From: Cucumis sativus | Taxonomy: Eukaryota; Streptophyta; Magnoliopsida; Cucurbitales; Cucurbitaceae | Reading direction: 5' to 3' | DNA length: 64,000 nt | NCBI RefSeq assembly: GCF_000004075.3 | Contig: NC_026658.2 | Coordinates: forward strand, 14,682,075 to 14,746,074 | In this document: piece after piece, positions 12,499 through 25,700 of the stretch | Numbering within the stretch: the stretch's first letter is position 1 | Layout: every line of letters starts with the position of its first letter | Made by a program: the position numbers and the translations under genes | The notes under the pieces: model-generated | Database searches by the model: none | Told to the model about the DNA's origin: nothing | Seen by the model: the letters and a program-made list of their open reading frames with translations, nothing else

Positions 12499-14909
12499 AT
12501 GGGGGTTTGTTGGAGTGATCGTTCCAAGTCTTTGAGTCCTCCTAAAGGTACTTATCGGCTTTGATTTGGATACCCTTTTTCTTTTTCTTTTTTTCTTTTA
12601 TTCTTTGAGTTTTAAGCTTAGTTTGGGATGATTCTGTGCTATTTTTCACTTTTATCTGTTTGATGGCTCTTAGATTTGATGCCTTGAGAAATTTGGAGAT
12701 AAGGTATCTGTTTAAATGCATCTTTTACTCGGAGTGTTTTCTTTCGCCATTTTTTCTTTTTTGGTACTTTAGATTCTTTGGATTTTGTTGATGGGGGCTT
12801 GTTGCTTTTGTCTGATTTTTCTGTTTAGCTTTAGTTTGGGGTTACCCCTTTCATATGAATCTGGGGTGATGGTGACATGAGGAAACTACGTTTATTCTTG
12901 CACTTGTATGAAGTTGCCCTGAATTTTTCCTGAGGATGTGGATTTCACAGCACTTTCTCTGCCATTTGAAGACTATAATTTCTTCTGTTCATTTGTTTCT
13001 TTGCTTTGATGAATCATTTTCACAATTTATTTGAAGGGGTAAACTAGCTCAAACGTTCACAATCTGTAATTGATTGAAAGTTCATAGTGATGCTTTATTG
13101 AAATGCCATTTGTATTCTTTGATTTGGTTTTAAGTTCACATAAAGAATTGTGGGATTTCAAGTGGTGGATGTTGTTACAATTCTATTTTCTATACCGGGT
13201 ATAGGTCTTACAAGGTTTAAGTCTAAGAGAGGAGATGGGGAACATTCTCATATTTCCAGCAGCAAGGTATCATCAGCTTCTATACCGGTGACGCCTCGGA
13301 GTGAAGATGAAATTCTGCAATGCTCCAATCTGAAAAACTTCAGCTTTAACGAATTGAAAACTGCAACGAGAAACTTCCGCCCTGATAGTGTTGTTGGAGA
13401 GGGTGGATTTGGTTCAGTATTCAAAGGTTGGATCGACGAGCATTCCCTAACTCCCACCAAGGCTGGCACTGGCTTGGTTATTGCTGTGAAGAGGCTCAAC
13501 AGAGAGGGGGTGCAGGGTCACAAGGAGTGGCTGGTCAGTATCGTGAACTTTTGATCACATTTATAATACATTTAGTCTGTTAATTGGATGTGTTTAAACC
13601 TATCATTTCTTGGGGTCGGATTATGGGATGATTCTGCATAGTTTGATAAACTAATATTCTAATTTTGAACATATAGGCTGAGATCAACTACTTGGGGCAG
13701 CTTTCCCATCCTAATCTTGTGAAGCTCATTGGTTACTGCTTTGAAGATGATCACAGGTTGCTGGTATATGAGTTCATGCAAAAGGGCAGTGCAGAAAATC
13801 ATCTTTTCAGAAGTGAGTTTTCGAGTATACATGCTTTCCATCTCCCATTTTTTCTTTTACAATGTTTCTGGTGTGTAAGCTGCTATATTGTGTCCATACA
13901 GGAAGCTCTCATTTTCGACCGCTTTCATGGAATGTTCGGATTAAAATTGCTCTTGATGCTGCCAGAGGACTTGCATTTCTTCACAACAGCGATGCGAAAG
14001 TCATATATCGTGACTTCAAGACATCTAATATTCTTCTTGATGCAGTAAGCGCTTACTAAAGAAATTCATCAATCAAATTTCAAAGTAACTTGCAGTTATT
14101 AAAAAATTCTGACCATCCTCTTACTCGAAATCGACAGAACTATGATGCAAAGCTTTCTGATTTTGGATTAGCTAGAGATGGGCCAATTGGAGATCAAAGC
14201 CATGTCTCTACGAAAATAATGGGGACTCATGGATATGCAGCTCCTGAATACTTAGCCACAGGTTCTTCTAATTCTTTGTTTCTCTCTTGACTTCCTTAAA
14301 GACTGATTGATTGGTACGGTTAGTTGAGATATTAAGGGTATATTAATACTTAGTTAAATGGTTTGTAAGGGAAGTTCAATTATAAATACAGGAGTAGGGA
14401 AAGAGGGTGGTAGAAAATTTTTGTAGTATGAATTAGGGCTTAAGTGAATCTTGAATTTCCGTTATCTTTTATTTATTTGGTTGTATAAGAAATGTCATAC
14501 TTCATCATTCTAACTAAATACTTTCTTTGGAAAAGGTCATCTCACGGCAAAAAGCGACGTATATAGTTTTGGAGTAGTTCTTCTTGAACTGCTATCAGGA
14601 CGACGAGCCTTAGACAAGAATCGACCAACAGGGGAACACAACTTGGTCGATTGGGCAAAACCATATCTAGTAAATAAGCACAAAATCCGTCGTGTCATGG
14701 ACAATCGACTTGAGGGCCACTATGCTTTGGGACAAGCACAAAGGGCAGCAAACCTTGCGTTTCTTTGCCTAGCTATAGATCCCAAGTATAGGCCCACCAT
14801 GAATGAGGTTGTAACATCATTGGAGCAGCTTCAGAAACCATCTGAGGTTTTGAGAAGTGGAAGAGAAAGTCATAATGGTCAGTCAAATGGAAGAACAAAG
14901 AAAACATGA
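12499..14909 (+). CDS. NAK: Receptor-like cytoplasmic kinase VII, NAK/PBL type
   Basis: Six exons: 12499-12547, 13205-13533, 13677-13812, 13902-14044, 14138-14261 and 14536-14909, giving 384 residues. The N terminus MGVCWS carries Gly2 and Cys4, the expected N-myristoylation and S-acylation sites, so plasma-membrane attachment is likely. The kinase domain begins near residue 75. It has a Gly-rich loop GEGGFGSV (81-88), Lys112, Glu128, catalytic YRDFK with Asp209, DFG at 227-229, and APE at 254-256. The activation segment [20 protein letters not shown] is nearly invariant in this subfamily. The upstream SEDEILQ and [17 protein letters not shown] blocks are diagnostic of the NAK/APK1/PBL9-10 group. 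The closest remembered relative is Arabidopsis NAK (At5g02290), also supported by gene order. The group phosphorylates Ser/Thr in receptor-kinase signalling; the substrate here is unknown. The acceptor at 13204 was chosen because it keeps the frame. Confidence 0.93.
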
Positions 14910-17900
14910 AAGAGAGTGTGGTGCTGCAGGCAAACTTGTGAAATGTACAGCTGCTATGATGAAAAATGTATTTAATCCCAAATTCCAAACCCTCTCTTTT
15001 GCTGGCAATTTTCTTTTCACATCTTTGCTTTCATCCTTTTTTTTTTTTTTTAATGTATTTATGTAACACTATCTACTTTGATATTGTTCATATTTTGTCA
15101 GATATAAGAAGAATTCAAGGAGTATTATATTAGAAAGTATATAAATATGAAATCTCACTTTACTATGACGGAATTTATTTCTTTTAATATTATTAATAAC
15201 TACTAACCCAACAAAATAGGGTGACTTGGACGAATATTTTAGTTGAAAGAAATGGAAGAAAATTGGTAACCAAGAGTTGGTTTGAAACTAATTAGTCCTT
15301 GCAAGAGGCATTTAGTTAAACTTTTTTTCAAGAATTTGTGCTTGTATTCTCTTAATTTTTTTTTATTCATAGTTAGTATTTGAAGCATTGAATTCTTAAC
15401 CAACTTTTAGAACAAAACTAAGTTTTTTGAAAACGAACTACTCTCTTACTTCTTTAGTTTGTTTTCACCTAAAATATTGAAAACAATAGATGAAAATGGT
15501 GTTTATATAATTTTTTAACATAAAGAATAGAAAATAGAAAATAGAAAACCTAATGGTTAAGGACTGAGACATTTTTTGTAATGCTCCCTCTCCATTCAAA
15601 ACCCTCCAATTTTAACCATACTGTCTATCTATTTATCCAAAAGTGAAGTGGCAAAACCTCTCATTGTTGACTAATGGGTCTGGACTTGATAGTAATGGAA
15701 ACTTTGGGCTTACTTGAGCCCATCATCCTTACATTGGGAATAAGCCCAAACTGATCACATCCAACACATTGTAAACCATATATTACGATGATTTCTCTCT
15801 TTTGAGGCTGTCTAAACCTCAACTAATAGATTCAAGTCATTGACAAGAGTATGATATTTCAAAATTAAAATACAAAATAGTAAGAATTAAGTTCAATTTG
15901 AATAAGTTTGGGTTTTACATTTTTAAATATTAAAAATCATGTTTGTTTGTTTTAAAATTCAATTTAATTTTTTAAAAACCTTTTTTTTAGTTTTTTTTTT
16001 AAAAAAAAATTACAATAATTTAGAAGTTAGAATGATGGAGAAATGTTCTTAGAGACAAAATAATAATATGATGTAGTAATCTTAAAGAGATTAAAAAACA
16101 TTAAGATGAAGAAGTGTAATTAGCAAGAAAACAATGAAAAGTAAAAGAAAAAGACAGAAATTTGAGGAAGTAAAGCATTGAAGAAATAATGATAAATAAG
16201 AAGAAAAAAAAGTTGTAATGAGAAGAAATTAGAAGAGCAAAGCTAGAGATATATTTATTAGAGAAAAATAAAAGTTAGAAATGTTTTCTTTCTTAAAAAA
16301 GTTTAGAGAGAGAATTTTTAGAAAAATAATTAAATTCTTAGAAAAATGAAAATAATATAAAGATAGGTCTTTTAAAAAGAAAAAAAAAAGTTTAACAAAG
16401 ATGAAAAATATAAACGAAAATAAATTAAAAAGATAAAGAATATAATTTTTTTTTAAAATAGAAGAATTGACGAATGATAAGCGGGAATGAATAACCAAAA
16501 TTTTAACTCAAACCCAAATTATTATTATTATTATTATTATTTTTTTGATATAAGATGTAAATATTTTTTATTTTCTCTCGTTTATGTAGAGAATTTAGAA
16601 AGAAAAAATCATAGAAGATTAGATTTATTAAACATGGAAAAGATCGAGACAAAAATACATTTTCTTTTCTTTTGAGATATGCTGTTAAAAGGAGAGTGGC
16701 GGGAAAATTTCTATTGTAAAATAGTAATAATAACAACTATATATTTTTGCCAAACTCATTTAAATTTAAGACATTTTCGAGTAGAAAACTTATCAAATAA
16801 TCAAAATATTTTTAAATGTCTAAAAAAAAAAAACTAAAGATGGTGATATAAAAATGTCATACATTTATAAATTCAAGCATTTAAGATTTTGTTTATCTAC
16901 ATTTTAAAAAAAAAACGAACAATGGTAACAAAATTGGGTTGAAATCTCAATATACCTATTTAGCCAATACAAATTTAGAAAACAACTAAAAAGTAAAAAA
17001 CATAAAAATTGGCGTCAACTTTCCGCTTGATATATAGAATGTTAGAATTTGTTTGGATATAAATGGGCCAAAGCACTTTTCAAAAATTCTTAATTTTCTT
17101 TTTTCCTAAAGAATAAGATTCCCAATAACATCTAAGTATCAAATATCAAGCAATATCATAATTCATACAATTACTAGTACCATCCATACATGGAATCATC
17201 TTCAAACTAATCAATCTCCTATATACTTTTATTCAAATCTAAACTTCAAATAATTATATTTAATTTTATGAATTTATCGCAAATAAAATATACGGTCATA
17301 TAAAAATTTAGGTATGTTACTGGATTTCCTTTTCAAACAAGGTATAAATCGTTTACGCCAAAAAAATTGTCCTTTTACTTTCACATAACTACTGTATATA
17401 TTCTTTAAAATCGTACAAAAGTCATAGGCTTCATTTGTCACTTTGAACGTTGCTGTAATTTTTCAAGTAGGTGACATTACATTGATGTCAATTGAATCAT
17501 TCACGATATTTGTATTGGATTTTCTTCTACGGCCATTAAAGAAAAACATATATGATATAATGTGACTACAAGAAGATAGATTCTTAAATGACGGGAATTA
17601 AGAATAGAATTATACGAAGAAGAGCATAGACTTTCATTTCTTCCAAATATCAAAAGAATATAAAGGCTTTTGACCTAAAAAGTCCCTTTGGTAAAAAAAA
17701 AAAAAAAGAGAGAGAGAGCTAGGGAATGTAGATAGATTTGCTACAAGAAAGACACATGCAATGCACAAAAGATATAGTCATTAAGAATATTGTTCTAATT
17801 CCCAACAACTTACCCACTATATACTATAAACCCTAAAAACAACAAAAGCATCATTTGGGGATTGTACATGTTGGAAATTGGGAGCAAAATGTGGAAGTAC

Positions 17901-19296
17901 TTTAGGTCCCCAAACTCAAAGCCCTCCATTTTTTCTTTTCTTTACCAAAAGTACTTTGTTCTCATAGGTGATATATTGGTGGTTGGATAAGGGCAAAAAT
18001 TCCAACTTTATTTTTGCTTGTGGGTTAGCTTTCTTTATGTTTTCCTTTCATTTTATCTTTAAGAATGCAACTTTAATTTAACCCTATCTAATTCAAACTT
18101 TCAACAAAGTTTCTTCAATGGTTAACCAATGGACAATTAGGTCGCTTTCCCTTACATATATGTTTTACTAAAAGAAATCATTTTAATATCAAATCACTCT
18201 TACTTCTTTTTAGTTATTTATGCACTAAACAACCTTTGATTATTGTTGATTGTTTTAAACTAGACTAATAACATTACGATCTACCAAATTCGTTGACAAA
18301 CAAATAAAGTTTCTTATGTCATGATTACAACAACCAATTAACCAATCTACGTAAAAGGAAATGAGAGAAGCCTCTCCAACCAACTTGTGAGGTGTAGAAT
18401 TTCCCTTCCAATGCACAAAACAAAACTGATAATCTCGTAAGTGAGATGTCTGATGTCAAATACTTTCTAAATTAAGTTGAAAAGACCTACAAATATCGAT
18501 CCTTAGACCGCATTAGCATATCAACAATGACTTGCAATTTGAAAAAGTAGTAATAGAGTCCACCCCAACCCCTTTCCATCACCATATGCACCTCTACATA
18601 AATTGGAGATAAACATGTCTTCGAAAAACATAGTTTGCAACAACAACCTTGAATCTCATATAATAAATATGTTTGAAACTCGTTCACTCTCCAGTCCTCC
18701 TCCCCAACGACACATCAACAACATCATCATTGACCCGCTCATACCAAAGAGGCTTGACAAAGCCAACCTATGATTGATGACTTTTATTCATTTAATTTTG
18801 TGTTTGTGGTTAAATTTTATATCTTTCGTTGAGTCGAATTCATTTTCTTTTACTACTACTTTTGTTAGAGAGATATTCACATATACGTTCAAATTTAACA
18901 AAAAGTTTGAAATTATACGTAGCAGTGAAATCTAATTCAAACTATCAAACTAAACAAAAGTATAATACAATGGTTTTTTTTTTATTAAGAAAAAGAAAAG
19001 TTAAACTTACACTATTTAAAAACAAATGAAACTTTAACAAATACTTAATGGCTAGTTGCAATTTCAACATTCTCATTTTAGGTAGACGTTTGAAGTAAGG
19101 ATTATGCAAAACTATAATAACCACATTTAGCAACAATAAATACTATTTAAAACATCCAATTAGTTTTATTAAATATTATTTCAGCGCCCTCATTTACTAC
19201 ACTGTTTTACTTGCTATAACTTTTCCTATTTTGACCTTATCATATTTTTTATTCTTTGTTACAATTTTTACCATTTTCTTCTCAAACTAAAATAAT
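14910..19296. other. Intergenic, no gene seen
   Basis: Kinase 3' flank, then AT-rich DNA with an ATT microsatellite (16518-16542), A runs and a short GA repeat (about 17707-17718). The open frames here are products of low-complexity sequence (Phe, Lys and Asn runs) and none is credible as a gene. Confidence 0.6.
16518..16542 (+). repeat. (ATT)n microsatellite
   Basis: Eight or so ATT units followed by a T run. It lies in intergenic DNA. Confidence 0.9.
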
Positions 19297-19900
19297 CACT
19301 ACTACAAATTTGGTATTTCTTGATGCACACAAAGTTTGATTTCTCGATGATCTTGACAAAAAACCATCAAGAAAAACTTTTCTTGATACAATATATATCT
19401 TGACGGTCATGTACGTCAAGAAAAGTTCTTTTATTTTGTTGAAAAATTACGAAAAATGTTTTAAAAAAATGTGGATTCTTGATTTTCTTGATGGTTCCCT
19501 TAGTTTCATTGATGGTCTACAAACGTCAAGAAAACTATATTTCGATGGACAATAAACATCAAAGATAATATAATAGTTGACTGTCAATGCCCATTAAGTT
19601 AGTTAGGTTTTCTTAGACGATGTCCATAAAGGGATGAGCTTTCTTAATTTGCAATGTTCATCATCGAAAAAAATTAATATATTTATCTTGGATTTCTTGA
19701 TAGGTCTAGGATTTTTTATGGAAAAAGACCAAAAACAGATCATGGACAAAGTTCATCAAGAAAAATGAAATCTTGATGGTTTTTGTATGGACTTTGCCTA
19801 TCAAAAAATTATAATTTTGGATTTGTGATAAGATCATAGGTAAGACCCATCAAGAATGTCCATCAAGAAAAAACTATTTTTCACGAAGCACAAAATTCGA
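19297..19900. mobile_element. Candidate non-autonomous CACTA-type transposon remnant
   Basis: The left edge reads CACTACTACAAATTTGGTAT, a form typical of plant CACTA (En/Spm) terminal repeats. The next 570 bases are packed with degenerate, oppositely oriented copies of TTCTTGATG and CATCAAGAA. Examples are CTTGACGGTCATGTACGTCAAG at about 19401-19422, CATCAAGAAAAATGAAATCTTGATGG at about 19752-19777, and two more near 19847-19870. Clustered subterminal repeats in both orientations are the expected transposase-binding pattern. I find no matching right end (GTAGTAGTG) and no target-site duplication, so the element is truncated or the end has diverged. No transposase is encoded. Confidence 0.55.
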
Positions 19901-21107
19901 ACCCTCGTAACTTTACCAAAATCAAATTAGTTATTGGGTTCAACTTTAATGGATATAATTGAAAGTTTGTAATTTAAAGTTTTTAAAATTTATAGAGTTG
20001 TAGAGCTTAACTCAAATAACACATGTATATACAATTCTTAGTACAAATCCAAATTTGTAGAGGCATACTATTATAGCTCTCAAACACAAACTATTATAAT
20101 TCAACTATAATTACTTACGATTATAATAACTCACTTATTACCTTGATAGCTACCTAAAGTTTTATGTAAAAAAAAACTCAAATTTTAGACTTATTTTACT
20201 CTAATCATTTTAGTTCAAACAAATCATATAAATATATCTTTAAGACTTATTTAGAAAGAAAAAAAAACAATAGGTACTAAATTACATTTGAAAAACTTAT
20301 TAATAAACCAAATAGTTAATGACTAAATTGAAGATGTATTGATAACTTAAAAGGCTAAATTACAAACAATACTCTTGAATTTTGTTTTGTTTTTTATTTT
20401 TAAATACCCTTAAACTTTACAAATAAAACTAAAAGAAATCATTTTACAGTTATTTGAACAAACATTGGGTTAATATTTCCTTACTTCCACTTCATGATTT
20501 CAACACCACCCTTTTGGATTGGAATAGGAAGGATTTCTTTTATGCACTTAAAAATGTTGTAATTTCAAATCCTTTAATCTCCACAAGTATCTTGTCTTCC
20601 CAAATCAAATTACATTTTCAACATCATTCAATAAGCAAAAAGGTCATCTTGAAGACATTATTAAAAAGAACACTTCCAAACAAGTACAATTCTTTGAAAT
20701 AGTAACAACATTTCATATAACATAATAACTTTTACTATATGTAGTAGTAAAATGCTGCGGGCTACACATTTACCATTGCAGCCACTTCAGCCTCCCCTAC
20801 ACAGCGGTAATTATCAAACTCACCACCGCTACCTAACATAAAACCACACCCAACAGACAAACCAAAAACAAAACAAGGTAAAAGAAAAAGTAAAAGTAAG
20901 TAGTTACCACCACCTCAGTAACTTTTCCTACACTAGGATTCAGAATTACACACTTGTAATTGCTATAACATTTTAAAAAAGACCCCACTGTGACCGTCTA
21001 CTTTTTTAACTTCTACCTCTTCCCCACTACTCCAAAACTTTCCCGGGTAAATAAGAAGGAAAATTTTGAAAAAAGATTAAAAAAAAAAAAGAAAAAAGGA
21101 GGGAATT
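19901..21107. other. Intergenic, expansin 3' side
   Basis: AT-rich sequence with a repeat-like fragment (about 20075-20150) that shares CACAAACTATTATAA-type words with 29660-29720. It includes the 3' flank of the expansin. No supported gene; the frame 20454-20702 is not protein-like. Confidence 0.55.
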
Positions 21108-21594
21108 TCAAATGCGGAAATTCTTTCCGGTGAATGTCTGACCAAACTGCCAATTAGAAGGTGCCACGTTCCATGAAGTTGAAGTTCTACGGTCACTGCC
21201 GGTGAGGCGGAAGGAAAGGGTCTGACCCACTAAAACAGCGTTGGATTGCCAATTTTGGCCCCAGTTACGGCTCATGCTCATCCAACCGGTGTTTGATCCT
21301 TTTACGCTAACCTTCACGATATCTCCTGCACCGGCTACGTTAGTGATTAATACCAAATTGAAGTAACGGAAACCGTTGATTGTGAACCTGATTCCTCCTT
21401 GTTTCCTACATGGCACCCTGTAATAATACAAAACAAAAATAGAAAAATTATTTATTATTATTATTAGCTATATGATTAATTTGGTTGCTTTAGGAATTCT
21501 AATGTGTTATATTATTATACAAGGAAGAGGAGTCTGCAAAAATAACAAAAGAAAAAATATGATAATAAAATAATGTTAAACATTTTCTAGATTG

Positions 21595-21642
<48 letters not shown>

Positions 21643-22575
21643 TATATATATTGGCAAATATGTGTGAGGTATAGTAACATTTTAAAAAATAAAAGAAAAT
21701 CTATTAAATATTTAGTTCTTTGTTAATAAAAAAAACAATATCCCACTAAGGGCAGTTTAGGAATGCCACTTCATTCTCTAGATGATAATTTCAACATTTA
21801 TATGAGAAACAGATCCTAAAAAATCTCAAATATGGAAACAGAGCAAAAGAATTATGCAGGATAATTAAGAGGTTAAATTTTCAGATCTGGTCCAAAAATG
21901 GAAATGGAGATTTCCTTTCAACTTGGCCTTGCTTTTGCCAAACAAACCAAATTCCTTACGGGAACGATGAAACCCCATTAGAGAAATCAAACGACAATTA
22001 AGTAAGAACAGAGAGCAAAGCACACTCACCGGCGGTAAGAGACGGGTACAATTCCAGCTCGGTACTCAGCTATCTTGAGGAACATAGGCATAGCAAGGTC
22101 GAAATGAGTGCGAGGAGGGTTACACCAACCACCATTGTCATTAGGAAGAGCAAAATTAGGGGGACAAAAATTGGTAGCCGTAATGAAAATAGAAGGGCTA
22201 CCGGGATGGCACCATCGAGGGTCATTAGCACACTTGATCTCAAAGCAAGCACCACAGCTTAAGCCATTGTTGAAAAGAGCAGTACTGAGAGCAGCTGTGT
22301 TGACGCCATAGCCCTGGCTGTAGAGATTACCATACCCACAAGCACCACCTGAAAAAACAGAGAAATCAGAGAAAGAAACCCAAAAAAGAAAATGTGGTAA
22401 GAAAAAAAAGGATAAGAGAGATACCCATGGTTCCAGAGGCATCGCTGCCGCCGTAGAAGGTGGCATGAGCGTCCTGCCAGGGGCCGCCCGAGTAGACGCC
22501 AGGGATTCTGGCGTGAGAGAGGAGAAAGAGGGAGGAGAGGAAGAGGGAGAAGAGGAGAGAAAGAGAAGAAGCCAT
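21108..22575 (-). CDS. EXPA: Alpha-expansin
   Basis: Three exons on the - strand: 22575-22425, 22348-22030 and 21417-21108, giving 259 residues, the usual alpha-expansin length. A secretion signal (about residues 1-22) is followed by [20 protein letters not shown]. The N-terminal GH45-like domain has the cysteine pattern (C54, C82, C85, C90, C97, C112, C126), the [14 protein letters not shown] block and the HFD motif (132-134). The alpha-specific segment around [20 protein letters not shown] is present. The C-terminal CBM63-like domain contains the aromatic residues expected for cellulose binding (in [15 protein letters not shown] and SNWQFGQTF). Expansins loosen cell walls at acid pH without hydrolysis and act in the apoplast. 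Intron 1 is 76 bases. Intron 2 is 612 bases and carries a long (TA)n repeat. Gene order points to Arabidopsis EXPA9 (At5g02260) as the positional counterpart; the exact paralogue is uncertain. Confidence 0.95.
21601..21651 (-). repeat. (TA)n microsatellite in expansin intron 2
   Basis: About 19 TA units, then an interrupting AAT and more TA. It lies wholly within the second intron of the expansin gene. Confidence 0.9.
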
Positions 22576-22720
22576 GGAGGAAGAGAGGAGAGAGGAGAGA
22601 GGAGAGGGGAAATGAGTTTGAGGGTTGAAGGTTAAGGGAATGGAAAATGGGAGGGAAGCAGAAGGGGTACTTATGGAGGAGGAAAAGGAGAGAGTGTGGG
22701 AATGGGAATCAAAAACCAAA
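22576..22720 (-). promoter_or_regulatory. CT-rich 5' leader of expansin
   Basis: Read on the - strand, the 40 bases before the ATG are repeated CCTCTCT units, and the 100 bases before that are also C/T-rich. This is consistent with a pyrimidine-rich plant 5' UTR. Confidence 0.5.
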
Positions 22721-25700
22721 CAAACAAACCCACTGTCTACTGGAAACCCGAAAAAGTAAGCCCGATATTATCACTCACTCCCTTCTCTAATTAATGCCAT
22801 TTGCCGCCCTCTTTTTTCCTTTCTTTTTTCAACTTTCTCCTTTTTTTTTTTTTTAATATATAGGTTAAATTATAAAAAGCAACTCTCAACTTTGTAATTA
22901 GGGTTATAATTAACTTGGTAAAAAAAAATAAGTATCGGAATTTAAATAATAAACAGGTTTAATAATTTAAATTTATTTTCAATTAAAAATAATAAAATAT
23001 TTATTTACTTACGTTTACTTATTTAAATTTATTTTCAACCAAAAATAATAAAATAGTTATTTATTTATTTAAATTTATGTTTTCAATGTTTTGCTTTTAT
23101 AATGTTTCTAGAAATATTCATCAAAATTGAAATTTTTCCAAAATTAAAATTTTCATATATCTATCCATGTCCCCAATAATCTTAAGTTAAAACATAAAAT
23201 TAACAAAATAAAAATTATTCTTAAAACAAACTAAAATAATAATTAGTCAAATCATAAAAAAAATAACTCACACTCCTTAATTAGTTAAATATATACTTTT
23301 ATTAGATAATTAATTATATGTTAATTATCATTATAACTACTAACACTGATTCTACCGGTAGTTTATTTTTTGTGTTGATAATAAAATAAATTTAAATATA
23401 TGATTTTAACTTAAAATTTTTGGTTGTTAGTTAAAGAGAGGTATAAATTTTGGATCAATTAAACTGTGTTTTAACTTTTTTAAAGTTTAAGTTATCTACG
23501 AAACCTTTCAATAGTTTGGAGTATTTTTTAACCATTTTCTAAAATTTAAAAGCAATTTTTAAACGTTTAAAAATGTTTTTTTACCAAAACTACAAAGTTC
23601 ATATGTATTTTTTGTAGTTTAATCTTTAATATATTTTTTTCTAAATCTTTAATCTAATTGTATTTAATTTGTACGTTTTAAAATTATATACTTTTACTAC
23701 ATTGAGTTATACGTTTTGTCAGAATATAGTTTTTAAATATTAGGTAGGCATGCATCACTTGATTTAAGTTGGTATTCTGACCAAACCACTATCAATCTGA
23801 ATATAATTGATTAGTAAATGTTCGAACTGATCTCGATCGTCAAGAAGTATATGTCGATCGGTTTTAGTTGATTTTACTCTTTGCAATATTTTTAAAAGTT
23901 GTCGATGTTTGAATTTTTCCTAACTTGAACACCAACCTCTCTTTCTCTTCTTCGCCAACCAACTTCATTTCAATCCGTTTTTGTTTGTTGACTTAGTTTT
24001 TCACTCTATCATGTTCACATTTATTCTTGAATAATTAACGGTGTTAAATTATTCTTTTGCAATATTTTATCACGGTCAAACTCAACTTAAAATGTATAAA
24101 TCATAATTATTTTAAATTAATTAACATTCATTAAAGTAAAATGAAGTTATGTAGAAGATGGAATCTAAAATAAAATTGAACATTAAATACGTAGTGTTTG
24201 AAAAATCTATAAATGGAATTATGGAAACTACACCCAACCTGTCATCCAAAATTGTAATTTTCTTTTCATTTTCTTCATGATTAATATAAAAAATATATAT
24301 AAAGAACTTAAAGTATAAATTTTGACATAAACTCCAAATTTTACTTGCAAAATTTAGAAAGCATTAACCTCCATTTTTTTTTTATTTAGAAAGATTTCAA
24401 ATTTTCAATATATCAAATAGATTCTTATATATTCAAATATTTTTCTAAGTTTGAATTATTTTTTTAATGAATTTTCTAAGTTAAATATATATTTATATGG
24501 AATATTTATTTGATTAAGCATAAAAAGAATAAAGAAGTGCAAACACTACGTTACATAAAAAGGGTTTCTTCAAATGCATGCGTAGGCCATAGGATCAGCC
24601 TTAAGCTATTTATATTTTAAGTCTTTGACTATATAATTGCAATATTACATTTATTTAGTTTCTCCTTCTTTCTCTTTTATATAAATATTTTTCTAGGTCT
24701 TTTTTTTCTTATTGAAGTTCTACGTACGTTTTTTTTTCTCCTTTTCAAATCAGATACTAGATAATATTAAGGATTATTTAGCGACACGTTAAATTTAAAA
24801 TTACAAAAATTAGGTTGTTCTTTGAATTTTGAAGAATATGTATGTATGTTTGGTTCTTGAATGTTAAAATTTTATCTTTTCATTTTCAAGTTTATAAGAA
24901 TACGCTAACTTGATATATGTTTTCAAAATGTATATTTTAAGTGTGAGTTTTGAAAAACAAGTATGTCGAGTAATTTTTTATTTGATTATTTTAAAATAAT
25001 TATACTATGTTCAAAAGTAAAAAATAATTGTTTGAGAGATTATTTAATTTTTAAAAATTATTCTTTTAATTTAAAATGTTTTATAATTATTTAAACAAAA
25101 GTATAAGATTACGAAGAATTGTTATAGATAATAATAATATATATATATATATTTACAAAATATAAAAAAAAAAATTTAAACGGACTAACAAAAGTTGAAT
25201 GAATTTTGTTAAATAGCTTTGATAGCTACAACATTTACCATTTTATTCTTAAATTAAAATAATATATACACATACACATATTATTATTTGAATTTCATAT
25301 AAAAAAAAGCAATATTTTTAGTTAAACAAAATTAGGTTTGAGTTTGAGTAGACCCAAATATGTTTATAAAAGGAATATATCAAAATTTACGTGCAATTTG
25401 CAATAATTTCCTTTTTTTGGCCCACATATTTTATCTCTGTTATTGTGATTATTTTTGTTCTTTTAATTGTTTAATTACTTATATTATTCACGTTTCCTCC
25501 ATTGTATGCTCTACATACCCTAATATGATCTATTTAGATTAAAATGGGAAAGTTTTGACCAATTATGCCTGCTTTAAATTTTATTTAAGGACAAAGTATT
25601 CTATCAACAAGTTATTCATTTGAACTCAAATGTGTATGTTTTCAATTACGTTGGGATTACAATCATTTCAATTTGACGTATGATAAGACATAAATGAAAT

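Noticed and set aside
22366..22719. Expansin start further upstream in the same frame (22719)
   Set aside because: The added residues are a Ser/Pro/Leu translation of the CT-rich leader. The ATG at 22575 gives a normal signal peptide and family length.
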